The notes beneath the pieces were generated by a model. It ran no database searches, was not told where the DNA came from, and worked only from the letters and a program-made list of their open reading frames with translations. From an uncultured Opitutales bacterium (GTDB lineage Bacteria > Verrucomicrobiota > Verrucomicrobiia > Opitutales > Intestinicryptomonadaceae), in NCBI GenBank assembly GCA_934613645.1, contig CAKTTC010000004.1, forward strand, positions 62,001-126,000: a stretch of DNA of 64,000 nucleotides. Direction: 5' to 3'. Shown in pieces: positions 32,589-41,593 of this stretch. Every line of letters starts with the position of its first letter. Positions within the stretch are counted from its first letter, which is position 1. The translations under genes were made by a program, and so were the position numbers.

Positions 32589-33629
32589 TTAAATTATCTC
32601 CCAAGCGGGGTCGGTTTTAAGCGTGTGTGCTGCGGCGGGGCGCAGGGCGTCGGGGCGGGCGAATGCCGCAAAGGCTATCATTGCCGCGTTGTCGCCGCGG
32701 TATTGCCTGGGGGCTACAACGAATTTTGCGCCGCGCTTTTTTGCGAGCTTTTCGAACGTTTCGGCAAAGTGAGCGTTGTTTGAAACGCCGCCCGAAATGC
32801 CCACCGAAGCGTATTGTTTGCGCGCGGCAAAGAAGTCGGCGCGGCGGCGCAGCTGTTCCACCACCGCAAACTGGTATGACGCGCAGATGTCGGGCAGTTG
32901 CTCGCGCAGGGCGGTTTCGCCGATTTTTTCGAGGCGGTAGCGCAGGCTTGTTTTCAGCCCCGAAAAACTGAAATCGGGGTCGTCTTCAATTTTTCTGTTT
33001 TGCCCGTAGGGGAACATTGTCTTGTCGATTTTCCCGTCTCGGGCGAGCTTCTCCACAACGGGCGCGCCGGGGTAGGGAATGCCGAGGAGCTTCGCGCCCT
33101 TGTCGAGAGCCTCTCCCGCGGCGTCGTCTTCGGTTTCGGCGAGAACCGACATTTTGCGCGACTGGTCTATTTCGAACAGAATCGTATTTCCGCCCGAAAC
33201 CGTAAGCCCCAAGTGCGGTAGGAGAGCGTCGAAGTTTGCGCCGAAATTTTCGGGGTCTTGCGCGTGCGTTTGAATGAACGGCGAATACGCGTGCCCCACA
33301 AGGTGGTTCACGCCGAAAAGCGGTTTGCCCAACGCCATTGCAAGCCCGCTTGCGGCGGCGACTCCCATTACAAGGCAGTTCGGCAGCCCCGGCCCCGACG
33401 TGCACGCAACGAAATCGGCGGAGGAGATGTCGCATTGTTTTGCGGCTGCTTCTATCAGCGCGGGGAGCTTTTTGAGGTGCTCCGAGCTTGCCAGATCGGG
33501 AACTACGCCGCCGTAGAGGGCGTGCAGGTCAATCTGGGAGTGGATTAGCGAGCACCCAATTCCCGAGGCGGAGTCGAAAAACGCCACTGCCGATTCGTCG
33601 CAGGAGCTTTCTATTGCAAAGATTTTCAT
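32589..33629 (-). CDS. tsaD: tRNA N6-threonylcarbamoyladenosine transferase TsaD
   Basis: Transfers threonylcarbamoyl to A37 of ANN-decoding tRNAs with TsaB/TsaE. The 346-residue protein starts MKIFAIESSCDESAVAFFD and has HLVGHAYSPF (metal-binding His pair), SGGNTILFEI, DDAAGEALDKGAKLLGI, FSFSGLKTSLRY and GGVSNNAHFAETF. I chose the ATG at 33629 because its first three bases overlap the radC stop and the upstream 36 codons look non-coding. The operon thiD-radC-tsaD is on the minus strand. TsaB and TsaE genes are not in the window. Confidence 0.95.
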   Translation of the reverse strand: MKIFAIESSCDESAVAFFDSASGIGCSLIHSQIDLHALYGGVVPDLASSEHLKKLPALIEAAAKQCDISSADFVACTSGPGLPNCLVMGVAAASGLAMALGKPLFGVNHLVGHAYSPFIQTHAQDPENFGANFDALLPHLGLTVSGGNTILFEIDQSRKMSVLAETEDDAAGEALDKGAKLLGIPYPGAPVVEKLARDGKIDKTMFPYGQNRKIEDDPDFSFSGLKTSLRYRLEKIGETALREQLPDICASYQFAVVEQLRRRADFFAARKQYASVGISGGVSNNAHFAETFEKLAKKRGAKFVVAPRQYRGDNAAMIAFAAFARPDALRPAAAHTLKTDPAWEII

Positions 33630-34402
33630 AACAATTTCTCGAGGCTGTCGGCCGTTTTGTATGCGCGCGTTCCGCTGCCGTGGACGGTTTCGTCGTAGAG
33701 GTCGTCGATATGGCCTTCGCGGCGGAACGAAAAGCACGCCGACTTCGCCACGATTACGTGTTCAATCAGGCTTATCGACAACGCCCTGCAGGTTTCCGAA
33801 AGGCGGCGCGTAAAGCGGACGTCGTCAAGCGAAGGGTGGGGATCGCCGCTTGGGTGGTTGTGGGCTATTGCTATGGACGACGCCCCGCGCTTTATTGCAA
33901 CCTCCACTATCTTTCTGATGTCCACGTTCGCCGAGCTTACAGTGCCCTCTACAAGGCGCACGGAGGAGTCGCCTATGATGCGCAGTTTGGTGTCGAAGCA
34001 CAGCATTTCGAGGACTTCGTTTTGCTCAGCCACGATTTTCGCCTTAAAATATTTTATCAGTTTTGTGATTGTGGGAATTTCCATTCCCTCGCATTTGAGC
34101 TCGTCGGCGTGGTAGACGGTGATTGTGTCTTTGACGAACTTCAGTGCAAGGGCGGTATTCAGCCCGATTCCGCGGACTTTCTCAAGCTCTTCGCGCGGGG
34201 CGTCGAGTATGCCCCTGAGGTTTTTGAATTTCGCAATCAGGTCTTTGGCTATCGGCTTTACGTCGATGCGCGGAATAAGGAGCGCAAGCAGCATTTCCAC
34301 TATTTCGTAGTCTGCCATGCCGCACGTTCCCGAGCGCGCGTAGCGTTCGCGCATTCTTTGGCGGTGTCCGTTATGGTAGTCCTGTTTAGCGTCGGGTTGC
34401 AT
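33626..34402 (-). CDS. radC: RadC family JAB-domain protein
   Basis: The 258-residue protein has an N-terminal helix-hairpin-helix-like region (LEKVRGIGLNTALALKF, about 85-100). The JAB metalloprotease-like domain follows with AHNHPSGDPHPSLDD (about 195-210), the H-x-H...D motif. The old link to DNA repair is unproven; family members are often called DNA repair protein RadC without biochemical support. Its N-terminus overlaps the thiD end by 17 bases and its end overlaps tsaD by 4, so it is a translated middle gene of one operon. Confidence 0.9.
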   Translation of the reverse strand: MQPDAKQDYHNGHRQRMRERYARSGTCGMADYEIVEMLLALLIPRIDVKPIAKDLIAKFKNLRGILDAPREELEKVRGIGLNTALALKFVKDTITVYHADELKCEGMEIPTITKLIKYFKAKIVAEQNEVLEMLCFDTKLRIIGDSSVRLVEGTVSSANVDIRKIVEVAIKRGASSIAIAHNHPSGDPHPSLDDVRFTRRLSETCRALSISLIEHVIVAKSACFSFRREGHIDDLYDETVHGSGTRAYKTADSLEKLL

Positions 34403-35192
34403 TTCTTTTGGGAAAGTGGTTTATGAATTTTCTACCCGCAACCCTAACGGGATTTTCCATTCCCGCAACCAAATATTCGCGCGCTTTAAGGCACGCAGTT
34501 TCAAGGGCAAGCCCTTTGGCGAGGTTGGCGGTTATCGCCGCGCTGAGCGTGCAGCCGCTGCCGTGGGTATCGACCCCCAGTATTCTGCGCGAAGACATTG
34601 TGCATATTTCGCCGTCGGGCGTGCAGAGTGCGTCGGTGATTTCGTCGGAACGCAGGTGTCCGCCCTTGACGAGGAACGCGACCGAGAATTTTCGGGAAAG
34701 TTTTTCCGCAGCGTCTTCGGGCGAAGTTATTTTTTCGCCGAGCAAAACTTCGGCTTCGTCGATGTTCGGGGTGGCGAGCGTTGCAAGCGGAATGAGCTTT
34801 GTTTCAAGCGCGGCAACGGCGTCGGTTTTCAGGAGCTTCACGCCGCTTGTGGAAATCATTACGGGGTCTACCACAAGCGCGATTTGCCTGTTTTTACGCG
34901 CAAATTCCGCGGCGGCTTCAACCCTGCGGACATCGAAAAGCATTCCCGTTTTCGCCGCGCGCGGCTTGAAATACGAATTTACCGCCTCCAGCTGCGCCGC
35001 GAAAAATTCGTCGGAAAGCGCGTCCACCGCCGACACTCCGTCGGGGTTTTGCGCCGTAGCCGCGGCAAGAACCGTTGTTGCAAACACGCCGTTGGCGGCG
35101 AACGCGAGCATATCGGCCTGAATTCCCGCCCCGCCGCCGCAGTCTGCGCCCGCTATGGTGAGCGCGCACGGAATGTCGTGAAAGTCGTCCAT
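34386..35192 (-). CDS. thiD: Bifunctional HMP kinase/HMP-phosphate kinase
   Basis: Phosphorylates hydroxymethylpyrimidine twice for thiamine synthesis. The 268-residue protein has CALTIAGADCGGGAGIQADMLAF (substrate loop), KTGMLFDVRRVEA, VVDPVMISTSGVKLL, TPNIDEAEVLLG and the anion-hole GVDTHGSGCTLSAAI near the C-terminus. First gene of thiD-radC-tsaD; divergent from rarA by 78 bases. I looked for a TPP riboswitch and saw none, and other thi genes are not nearby, so its role may be salvage. Confidence 0.94.
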   Translation of the reverse strand: MDDFHDIPCALTIAGADCGGGAGIQADMLAFAANGVFATTVLAAATAQNPDGVSAVDALSDEFFAAQLEAVNSYFKPRAAKTGMLFDVRRVEAAAEFARKNRQIALVVDPVMISTSGVKLLKTDAVAALETKLIPLATLATPNIDEAEVLLGEKITSPEDAAEKLSRKFSVAFLVKGGHLRSDEITDALCTPDGEICTMSSRRILGVDTHGSGCTLSAAITANLAKGLALETACLKAREYLVAGMENPVRVAGRKFINHFPKRNATRR

Positions 35193-35222
35193 AATTTATT
35201 TTCGGCGGTATGATTGCATTAT

Positions 35223-35251
35223 TTGACAAAACTTTCAAGAAATGCTTTACT
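35223..35251 (+). promoter_or_regulatory. Predicted promoter of rarA
   Basis: Consensus -35 TTGACA, 17-base spacer, -10 TTTACT; predicted start of transcription about a dozen bases before the rarA ATG at 35271, so the leader is short. Consensus match only. Confidence 0.5.
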
Positions 35252-35270
35252 GTCGCCGATATTTTATCTT

Positions 35271-36626
35271 ATGGACGCAAATGCGGAATTCAACTTCGGC
35301 GCGGACGCCCGTCCGCCCGCCGCCGCCGCAGGCGAAGCCCCCGTTTCGGCTACCGCCCCCCTCGCCGTGCGCATGCGTCCGCGGACGCTTGCGGAGGTTG
35401 TGGGGCACAGGCACATCTTGGGCGAAGGCTGTCTGCTTCCGCGCTTGGTGCAGACAAACAATTTCGGCTCGCTCATTTTCTACGGGCCTCCGGGGTGCGG
35501 AAAAACGACGCTTGCAGAGGTTGTGGCGCGCCAGACAAATTCGCGGTTCGTGAAGATAAACGCGGTTCTTTCCAACGTGGCGCAGGTTCGCGACGAGCTT
35601 TCAATGGCGCGCTACCGCCGCAACGAGCGCACCATTTTGTTCATCGACGAAATCCACCGCTTCAACAAAGCCCAGCAGGATTTGCTCCTGCCCGACGTGG
35701 AGGACGGCAACGTGCGGCTCATAGGCGCGACAACCCAGAACCCCGGCTTCTACATCAACGCGCCGCTGCTTTCGCGCAGCCACCTGTTCAAGCTCGAGCC
35801 GCTTTCAAGCGAAGACATCTCCCTTGTTTTGCGCCGCGCGCTCACCGACTCTACGCGCGGTTTGGGCGCGTATTCGTGCTCGGCCTCCGACGAAGTTCTT
35901 GCGGGAATTGCCAAGCTTTGCGACGGCGACATGCGCCGCGCGCTCAACGCCCTCGAGACAATGGTGCTTGCCAAGGGCGGCAATTCGGTGCTCGACGAAG
36001 CCGACGTGAAGGTTTTTGCAAAGGAGCGGCGCGTCAGATACGATTCCGACGAAGACGAACACTACGACACCATTTCAGCCTTCATCAAAAGCGTCCGCGG
36101 GTGCGATCCCGACGCGGCGATGTATTGGCTTGCAAAAATGCTCGCCGGCGGCGAAGACCCGCGCTTCATTGCGCGCAGGCTCGTCATTTTGGCGAGCGAA
36201 GACATCGGCTTGGCGGACTCGCGCGCGCTGCAGGTTGCAAACGCGGCGTTCGACGCCGTGGAGCGCGTGGGGCTGCCCGAATGCGAGCTGAATTTGGCGC
36301 ACGCGGTGCTCTTCCTTGCAACCGCCCCGAAAAGCAACAGCGCAACGATGGCTTTGGAGCGCGCAAAAAAACTCGTCGCCGAAAACGAGGTTCAGCCCGT
36401 TCCCGTGTATTTGCGCGACGCACACACTTCGACAAACCGCAAGCTCGGCAACGGCGACGGCTACATCTACAACCACGACTGTCCCAACCACATAAGCGGG
36501 CAGGAGTATTTGGCAAAGCCGCTGCAGATTTACTTTCCGTCGGAATACGGCGCGGAAAAGCAGATTGCCGAGCGGCTCGACTTTTACAAACAGATAAAAA
36601 AGGGAATTCAAAATGGACGAAAATAA
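35271..36626 (+). CDS. rarA: Replication-associated recombination protein A (RarA/MgsA AAA+ ATPase)
   Basis: Acts at stalled replication forks. The 451-residue protein has a poly-Ala/Pro N-terminus, RPRTLAEVVGHRHILG, Walker A GPPGCGKTTLAE, Walker B LFIDEIHRFNKAQQD, the RarA signature GATTQNPGFYINAPLLSRS and, late, the tetramerisation region with AKSNSATMALERAKK, VPVYLRDAHTSTNRKLG and YKYPHD-like YNHDCPNHISGQEYL. Start at 35271, since a longer frame begins inside the promoter. It overlaps the next gene by 14 bases. It leads rarA - small membrane protein - secreted protein - hrpB. Confidence 0.95.
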   Translation: MDANAEFNFGADARPPAAAAGEAPVSATAPLAVRMRPRTLAEVVGHRHILGEGCLLPRLVQTNNFGSLIFYGPPGCGKTTLAEVVARQTNSRFVKINAVLSNVAQVRDELSMARYRRNERTILFIDEIHRFNKAQQDLLLPDVEDGNVRLIGATTQNPGFYINAPLLSRSHLFKLEPLSSEDISLVLRRALTDSTRGLGAYSCSASDEVLAGIAKLCDGDMRRALNALETMVLAKGGNSVLDEADVKVFAKERRVRYDSDEDEHYDTISAFIKSVRGCDPDAAMYWLAKMLAGGEDPRFIARRLVILASEDIGLADSRALQVANAAFDAVERVGLPECELNLAHAVLFLATAPKSNSATMALERAKKLVAENEVQPVPVYLRDAHTSTNRKLGNGDGYIYNHDCPNHISGQEYLAKPLQIYFPSEYGAEKQIAERLDFYKQIKKGIQNGRK

Positions 36627-37095
36627 CGACTATTCCTCCAAGACAAAAGTAAGGCTCACCAGACGCGTGGAGCTGAACTTCTGGAAAAGCTGCTGTCTGA
36701 ACGCGCTGGGGCTGTTGCTGGCAAGCGCAACTACGTCGGCAATAGGCTTCAGCAACCTTTTCTATTTCGCCGCGCTGGTCGTTCTGATTTGGTTTATGAA
36801 CTGGCTGATAAAGCCCGTTCTGGTGGTTTTTGCGCTGCCGTTTATAATTTTTACGATGGGCTTCGGAATGCTGTTTATAAACGCGTTCATAATCTATCTG
36901 AGCGCGCAGATTATCCCCGACGGAATTGTGGTGAAATCATACTGGGCGGCGGTTTGGGCGTCGTTTTTGGTGTCGGTTTTGTGGTGGTCGCTGGAGCTGT
37001 TCAAAAGCGAGCGCATCTCGGTTTTCAGAACCAAGATTTCAGGCAAAAAAAGCGGCGGGGACTCTGACGACAATGACGACGTTATCGATGTTTAA
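36613..37095 (+). CDS. Small four-helix membrane protein of the phage-holin-like (PF04020-type) family
   Basis: The 160-residue protein has a charged N-terminal arm and four membrane helices at roughly 29-46, 50-64, 72-98 and 108-128. It contains GLLLASATTSAIGF and NWLIKPVLVVFALPFIIFTMGF; in this family the PxL..ITLP..ITLG loop is typical and here reads KPVLVVFALPFI. The C-terminus is hydrophilic (GKKSGGDSDDNDD). Despite the family nickname it is not a phage gene: no phage neighbours. Function unknown. It overlaps rarA by 14 bases and the following gene by 23. Confidence 0.75.
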   Translation: MDENNDYSSKTKVRLTRRVELNFWKSCCLNALGLLLASATTSAIGFSNLFYFAALVVLIWFMNWLIKPVLVVFALPFIIFTMGFGMLFINAFIIYLSAQIIPDGIVVKSYWAAVWASFLVSVLWWSLELFKSERISVFRTKISGKKSGGDSDDNDDVIDV

Positions 37096-37726
37096 AAGGC
37101 TTGCGGTTGCGCTGCTCGTTCTGGCGGGCGCGGCTGTTGCGGCGTTCGGCGAAGAGCCGAAGGCGTCGATATTTTCGGCGTCGTTCAAAAATTCGATGTT
37201 CTTTTCGAATGCCGACGTTCTCGACGCGTATTGCGGCTCTTGGTCGGGCATGCAGCAGGTGCGCTTCGGCGACATCGTTTCGGGCGGGCGCGTGAGCATA
37301 ACGTATTCGAAAATCTCGCCCGACAAGCTTGCGGGCATAGGCAGGCTCACCTCAAATTCGGGGCGTTCGGTGTCGGTTTTGTGCTACATCTACGAGGACA
37401 GGGGAACGCTCGTTCTGGAAGTGTGCACGCCCTCGGGGGTCTCCAACTTCTACAAGGGGGCAATCGAAAACCGAAGCGTCGTTTGGGTGCCGCTTTACGA
37501 CTTTCTCAAATACGACTTCCAGCAGGACTTTTTCTACACCGAAAATTCCAAACGCATGATGAATTCAATAGGCGCGCGCGAATTCGAAAACGGGGGCAAA
37601 ACGGGTCTGCTGCGTCAGAACGCGCGGCTCGAGTGTCTGCGCGGGGCGTATGGGGCGGGGGAAGTCAATTCGTCGGCGGAGAAGTCGCTGAAGATTCTCG
37701 ACGGTTCGTTCAAACTCGACGACTGA
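37073..37726 (+). CDS. Secreted hypothetical protein
   Basis: The 217-residue protein has a signal peptide (MFKRLAVALLVLAGAAVAAFG, from the Met at codon 6; the first Met is at 37073). The mature part has KASIFSASFKNSMFFSNADVL, a beta-rich centre with VCTPSGVSNFYKGAIENRSV and a C-terminal helix-rich tail. No recognised family. Start uncertain by 5 codons. Overlaps the preceding gene by 23 bases and precedes hrpB by 27 bases; probable membership of one transcript with rarA. Confidence 0.6.
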   Translation: MTTLSMFKRLAVALLVLAGAAVAAFGEEPKASIFSASFKNSMFFSNADVLDAYCGSWSGMQQVRFGDIVSGGRVSITYSKISPDKLAGIGRLTSNSGRSVSVLCYIYEDRGTLVLEVCTPSGVSNFYKGAIENRSVVWVPLYDFLKYDFQQDFFYTENSKRMMNSIGAREFENGGKTGLLRQNARLECLRGAYGAGEVNSSAEKSLKILDGSFKLDD

Positions 37727-37753
37727 CGCCCGCCCTGCGGCGTTGTCCATTTT

Positions 37754-40273
37754 ATGTTGCCCATTGAAGAAATCGAAAACGAACTTTACTCCGCAATAGA
37801 CGGCGGGCGTGAGCGTTTTGTGGTGTCCGCGCCAACGGGCTCGGGAAAATCGACTGCGCTTCCGGTGATGTTGCAGCGCAAGCTCGGCGGGCGCGTAATG
37901 GTTTTGCAGCCGCGCCGCGTGGCGGCGAGAATGCTTGCGTTTTCAATCGAAAAACTTTTCGGAATGCGCGGCGAAGTGGGCTGGCACATTCGTTTCGACA
38001 AACACTACAACGAGAACACCAAAATAATTTTTCTGACAGAGGGCATTCTCGCGAGAATGCTCCTTTCCGACTCGCTGCCCGACGACGTTTCGGCGGTAGT
38101 CTTCGACGAATTCCACGAACGCAACATCTACGCCGACATTTCGCTTGCGCTCGCGCTCAAGCTCCAGAAAAAGCGCGGGGCAAAGTTGCGGCTGTTTGCG
38201 TGTTCGGCGTCGATGGATTCGGAGGCGTTGGCGCGGTATATGCGCGCGCACACTCTTTCGTGTTCTTCGCGGACGTTCCCGATAGACATCCGCTATTCTT
38301 CGCTGGCGGGCAGGGGGCTTGCCGTGTGGGATTGCGCCGCAAGGGAGTTCGCGCGGGCGGCGTCGGAGGGCGACGGAAACATTCTCGTTTTCATGGCTGG
38401 CGTCTACGAAATCCACAAGACGGTTTCGCGCATTCTCGAGACCCCTCAGGCGCGCGGAATGCAGGTTTTAAGCCTCTACGGCGATATGCCCGCCGAAATG
38501 CAGGACAAAATTTTGAACGCCTCCGACTCCCGCAAGGTGATTGTGTGCACCAACATCGCCGAAACGTCGCTTACAATAGAGGGCGTCGATACCGTGATTG
38601 ATTCGGGCTTCGCAAAAGTTGCGCGCTACGATTTCGCCCGCGGGGTGAACACGCTGCTTGTGGAGCAAATATCGCTTGCAAACGCAGCGCAGCGGGCGGG
38701 CAGAGCGGGCAGAACGCGCGCGGGAACGGCGATAAGGCTTTGGCGCGAGGCCGACGAACGCTCTTTCGCGCGCCAGCCGACTTCGGAAATTTCGCGCATA
38801 GATTTGTCGCAGACAATGCTTTGGCTGAAGGCGGCGGGCGCGGATTTCGATTCGCTCGATTTCTTCGAAACACCGCCCGAAAAATCGGTTGCGGCGGCGC
38901 ACAGAACCCTTCTGCTTTTGGGCGCGGTCGACGCCGACGGAAGCATTACTCCGCTCGGGCGCAAAATGGCGCGCTTCCCGTGCTCGCCGAGGTTTGCGCG
39001 AATGTTTGTAGACGCCGCCGCGCGGGGCTGTCTTGCCGATGCGGCAATGCTTGCGGGCACTGCGGAGGCGGGGCGCATAAAGCTCGACGCCCCCGACGAG
39101 CGCAGGGAGCGCGAACGCGCGGAATTTGCCGCCGCCGAAAGCGAACCCGAGGAAATTATGGCGTTGTGCGCGGTTGCAAAGCAGAATTCGTTTTCACAAA
39201 AATTCTGTTCGGAGTTCGGCATACACGCGGCAAACGCGCGCAAGGCTTTTGTATACGCCGCCGATTTCTACAGGCTCGCGCGGGGCTGTCTCGACGCCGA
39301 AAACGCCGACGCCGAGGAAAACGCGCTTGCAAAGTGCGTCCTTGCGGCGTTCCCCGACAGGGTGGGCGTGCGCCTGAACAAGGGAACTCTCGCGTGCAGA
39401 ATGGCGGGGGGAATAGGCGGTGAAATCCGCAAAGGGTCGAAACGCTATGCGCCCGACGCGGGCAGCGTGTTTGTTGCAATGTCGCTTATGCAGACAAATT
39501 CGGCGGCGGGCGCGTCCGTTTCGGTCTCCGACATTTTCCCGATTTCAAGGGACTGTCTGCGCGAAGTTTTTCCCGAAAAATTTTCCGTGAAAACGTCGGC
39601 GGGGTTCGACGAAAACCAGAAGCGCGTCTGCTCCGTAACGGAGGAAATGTTCGGCGATTTGCCCCTTTCGAAAAAAGTCTCCTACGACGTTTCGCCCGAC
39701 GAAGCCGCCGATTTGCTCTACTCCAAAATAGCCGACGGCGGCATTGTTCTGAAGAATTTCGGCGACGCCGAACGCGGGTTTGTGGAGCGCGTGAATTTTG
39801 TTTCGCGCGCCGCGCCCGAGCTTGAAATTCCGCCGCTCGACGCCGACGCGCTTGAGGTCGTTTTCCGCCAGATGTGCGCGGGGTGCGTGTCGTATTCGGA
39901 AGTGCGCGACGCCGACGTTATGGCGGCTCTGCGCGACTGGCTTTCGGCGGGGCAGCTCGCTGCGGTGGAGTCGTTCGCGCCGCAGTTTGCGGAGGTTTCG
40001 GCGCGCCGCCGTCCCGTGCGCATACGCTACGACGCCTCGACAATGCGCGCGGTTGTTGCGGCGTCGTTCAAGGACTTGTTTTCGTTCAACCAAAACTCGC
40101 TCAAAATTTGCGGCGGCAGGATAAAGCCCACATTCGAAATTCTCGCACCCAACTCGCGCCCCGTCCAGACCACGCAGGATTTGGACACCTTCTGGAAAAC
40201 CTCTTGGCAGGCTGTCCGCAAGGAGCTGAAAGCGCGCTATCCCAAGCATTTCAAGCCGACCGACCCGTATTGA
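37754..40273 (+). CDS. hrpB: ATP-dependent helicase HrpB
   Basis: DEAH-box-type helicase. The 839-residue protein has Walker A APTGSGKSTALPV (near 28-40), motif Ia QPRRVAARML, motif II FDEFHERN (the HrpB form of DEAH), motif III CSASMDS, motif V CTNIAETSLTIEGVDTVID and motif VI AAQRAGRAGRTRAGTAIRLW. The HrpB-specific C-terminal part ends with PTFEILAPNSRPVQTTQDLDTFW and the RPKYPRHRWPDDP-like RYPKHFKPTDPY. Function in most bacteria is poorly defined. Convergent with hemW, 28 bases away. Confidence 0.95.
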   Translation: MLPIEEIENELYSAIDGGRERFVVSAPTGSGKSTALPVMLQRKLGGRVMVLQPRRVAARMLAFSIEKLFGMRGEVGWHIRFDKHYNENTKIIFLTEGILARMLLSDSLPDDVSAVVFDEFHERNIYADISLALALKLQKKRGAKLRLFACSASMDSEALARYMRAHTLSCSSRTFPIDIRYSSLAGRGLAVWDCAAREFARAASEGDGNILVFMAGVYEIHKTVSRILETPQARGMQVLSLYGDMPAEMQDKILNASDSRKVIVCTNIAETSLTIEGVDTVIDSGFAKVARYDFARGVNTLLVEQISLANAAQRAGRAGRTRAGTAIRLWREADERSFARQPTSEISRIDLSQTMLWLKAAGADFDSLDFFETPPEKSVAAAHRTLLLLGAVDADGSITPLGRKMARFPCSPRFARMFVDAAARGCLADAAMLAGTAEAGRIKLDAPDERRERERAEFAAAESEPEEIMALCAVAKQNSFSQKFCSEFGIHAANARKAFVYAADFYRLARGCLDAENADAEENALAKCVLAAFPDRVGVRLNKGTLACRMAGGIGGEIRKGSKRYAPDAGSVFVAMSLMQTNSAAGASVSVSDIFPISRDCLREVFPEKFSVKTSAGFDENQKRVCSVTEEMFGDLPLSKKVSYDVSPDEAADLLYSKIADGGIVLKNFGDAERGFVERVNFVSRAAPELEIPPLDADALEVVFRQMCAGCVSYSEVRDADVMAALRDWLSAGQLAAVESFAPQFAEVSARRRPVRIRYDASTMRAVVAASFKDLFSFNQNSLKICGGRIKPTFEILAPNSRPVQTTQDLDTFWKTSWQAVRKELKARYPKHFKPTDPY

Positions 40274-40301
40274 TTTCGCCGCGCCGCGGCAAAGGCGGAG
40301 T

Positions 40302-41441
40302 TTACAGAAGTTCTACCGCAACGTAGTCGGCAAGCAGGCGGCCTTCGAAAGTAAGCCGCAGCGCGCCGCCGTCGCGCTCAAGCAGATTTTGCGCGCAAAG
40401 CCTGCGAATAGGTTCTTCGTATTTTTCGGCGTCTGCGGAGGGGAAACGGGCTTCGAGCGTCGGCAAGTCAACCCCCGCGTTTGTGCGCAGCCCGAATATC
40501 AGAGCCGACGAAAACATTTCGGCGTCGTCGAGCGGCACAACGTCTTCGCGGGCGTGTTTGCCGCATTGCAGCGCGCGCGCCCATTCGGCAATGTTCGGCT
40601 TGTTGCGGTATCTGAATCCGCCGAACTGCGACGCCGCCGACGGGCCGAGTCCGACCCACTGCGCCATTGCCCAAGTGGAAAGGTTGTGCACACAGCGCGC
40701 CGACTCGCATTTTGCGTAGTTCGAAATTTCGTATTGGGCAAAGCCGAGCTGCGGTAGGCGGCGCATTGCAAGTTCGAACAGATCGGCGTCGGACGCGTTT
40801 TTTTCAAGCTGGGCGTCGGTTTTAAGCCCCGCGCACGCGCTCGTTCCGCTTTCGAACTCCAGACAATACGCGCTGATGTGGTCAACCCCGCAGGCGGCGG
40901 CGCGCTCGAGGTCGGCGGCGAAATCTTCCGCGGTTTGAGTTTTTGAGCCGAAGATGAGGTCGATAGAGAAGTGTTCGAACCCCGCGTTTTTTACGAGTTC
41001 TATCGAGGAAAGCGTTGCCTCAAGTGTGTGTGCGCGCCCGAGCTCGCGCAGCGTCTTTTCCGAAAAGCTTTGCACGCCCAGCGATATGCGCGTTGCGCCG
41101 ATTTGTTTGAGCGCGTCGAGCTTTTCGGCGTCAATCGACGACGGCGACACTTCAACAGTCCATTCCCCCGCGGGCTTCAGCCGCCCCAAAATCTCGGCGG
41201 CGCGCACCATCTGTTCGGGCGAAAGAGCCGACGGCGTGCCGCCGCCCCAGAACATTGTGTCGGGGCGCGGGGCGTCGGGGTTTTCGGCAAAGAAAAGCCC
41301 CGCTTCAGTTTCGAGCGCGCGCAGGTAGAATTCCACGTCTTGTTTCGACGGAATTTTCTTGTAGAAGCGGCAGTATCCGCACGGTTTCGCGCAGAACGGA
41401 ACGTGGACGTATACTCCGAAATTTTCGTAAAGTTTGGGCAT
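40302..41441 (-). CDS. hemW: HemW-like radical SAM heme chaperone (HemN paralogue)
   Basis: The 379-residue protein opens MPKLYENFGVYVHVPFCAKPCGYC, with the C-x3-C-x2-C cluster followed by RFY, where HemN-type enzymes usually have DFY/NFY. GGGTPSALSPEQM, SLGVQSFSEKTLRELGR and FEHFSIDLIFG follow. The size and the absence of an N-terminal extension fit HemW rather than coproporphyrinogen oxidase HemN. It may insert heme or be related to heme trafficking. I chose the ATG at 41441, since the longer frame adds a non-family segment. It is divergent from a lipoprotein gene. Confidence 0.88.
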   Translation of the reverse strand: MPKLYENFGVYVHVPFCAKPCGYCRFYKKIPSKQDVEFYLRALETEAGLFFAENPDAPRPDTMFWGGGTPSALSPEQMVRAAEILGRLKPAGEWTVEVSPSSIDAEKLDALKQIGATRISLGVQSFSEKTLRELGRAHTLEATLSSIELVKNAGFEHFSIDLIFGSKTQTAEDFAADLERAAACGVDHISAYCLEFESGTSACAGLKTDAQLEKNASDADLFELAMRRLPQLGFAQYEISNYAKCESARCVHNLSTWAMAQWVGLGPSAASQFGGFRYRNKPNIAEWARALQCGKHAREDVVPLDDAEMFSSALIFGLRTNAGVDLPTLEARFPSADAEKYEEPIRRLCAQNLLERDGGALRLTFEGRLLADYVAVELL

Positions 41442-41546
41442 TTTTTCCGATTCCACCAATGTATGGCGCGGGCGCGGTTTGTCAAAAAAGAATTTCCCGA
41501 AGGCGGTTTTAGGCGCGCGTTCGGGTGCGGAATGCGCAAAAAAAAC

Positions 41547-41574
41547 TTGCAATGCGCGCGGGGGAAATTATAAG
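41547..41574 (+). promoter_or_regulatory. Predicted promoter of the IPT-domain lipoprotein gene
   Basis: TTGCAA, 16-base spacer, TATAAG, directly downstream of eight A residues and C. Predicted start about 41581. An A-run followed by CTTG is also seen ahead of lptD (43635) and the TPR gene on the minus strand (about 10920). Confidence 0.45.
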
Positions 41575-41593
41575 GGGGAAAAGATTAAAAATA

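Noticed and set aside
35193..35270. TPP riboswitch upstream of thiD, and a cobalamin riboswitch upstream of the adenosyltransferase
   Set aside because: The upstream stretches are too short and show no recognisable conserved core of these riboswitches.
36613..37095. Prophage holin
   Set aside because: The holin-like family label reflects membrane topology only; neighbours are chromosomal genes and no phage gene is seen.
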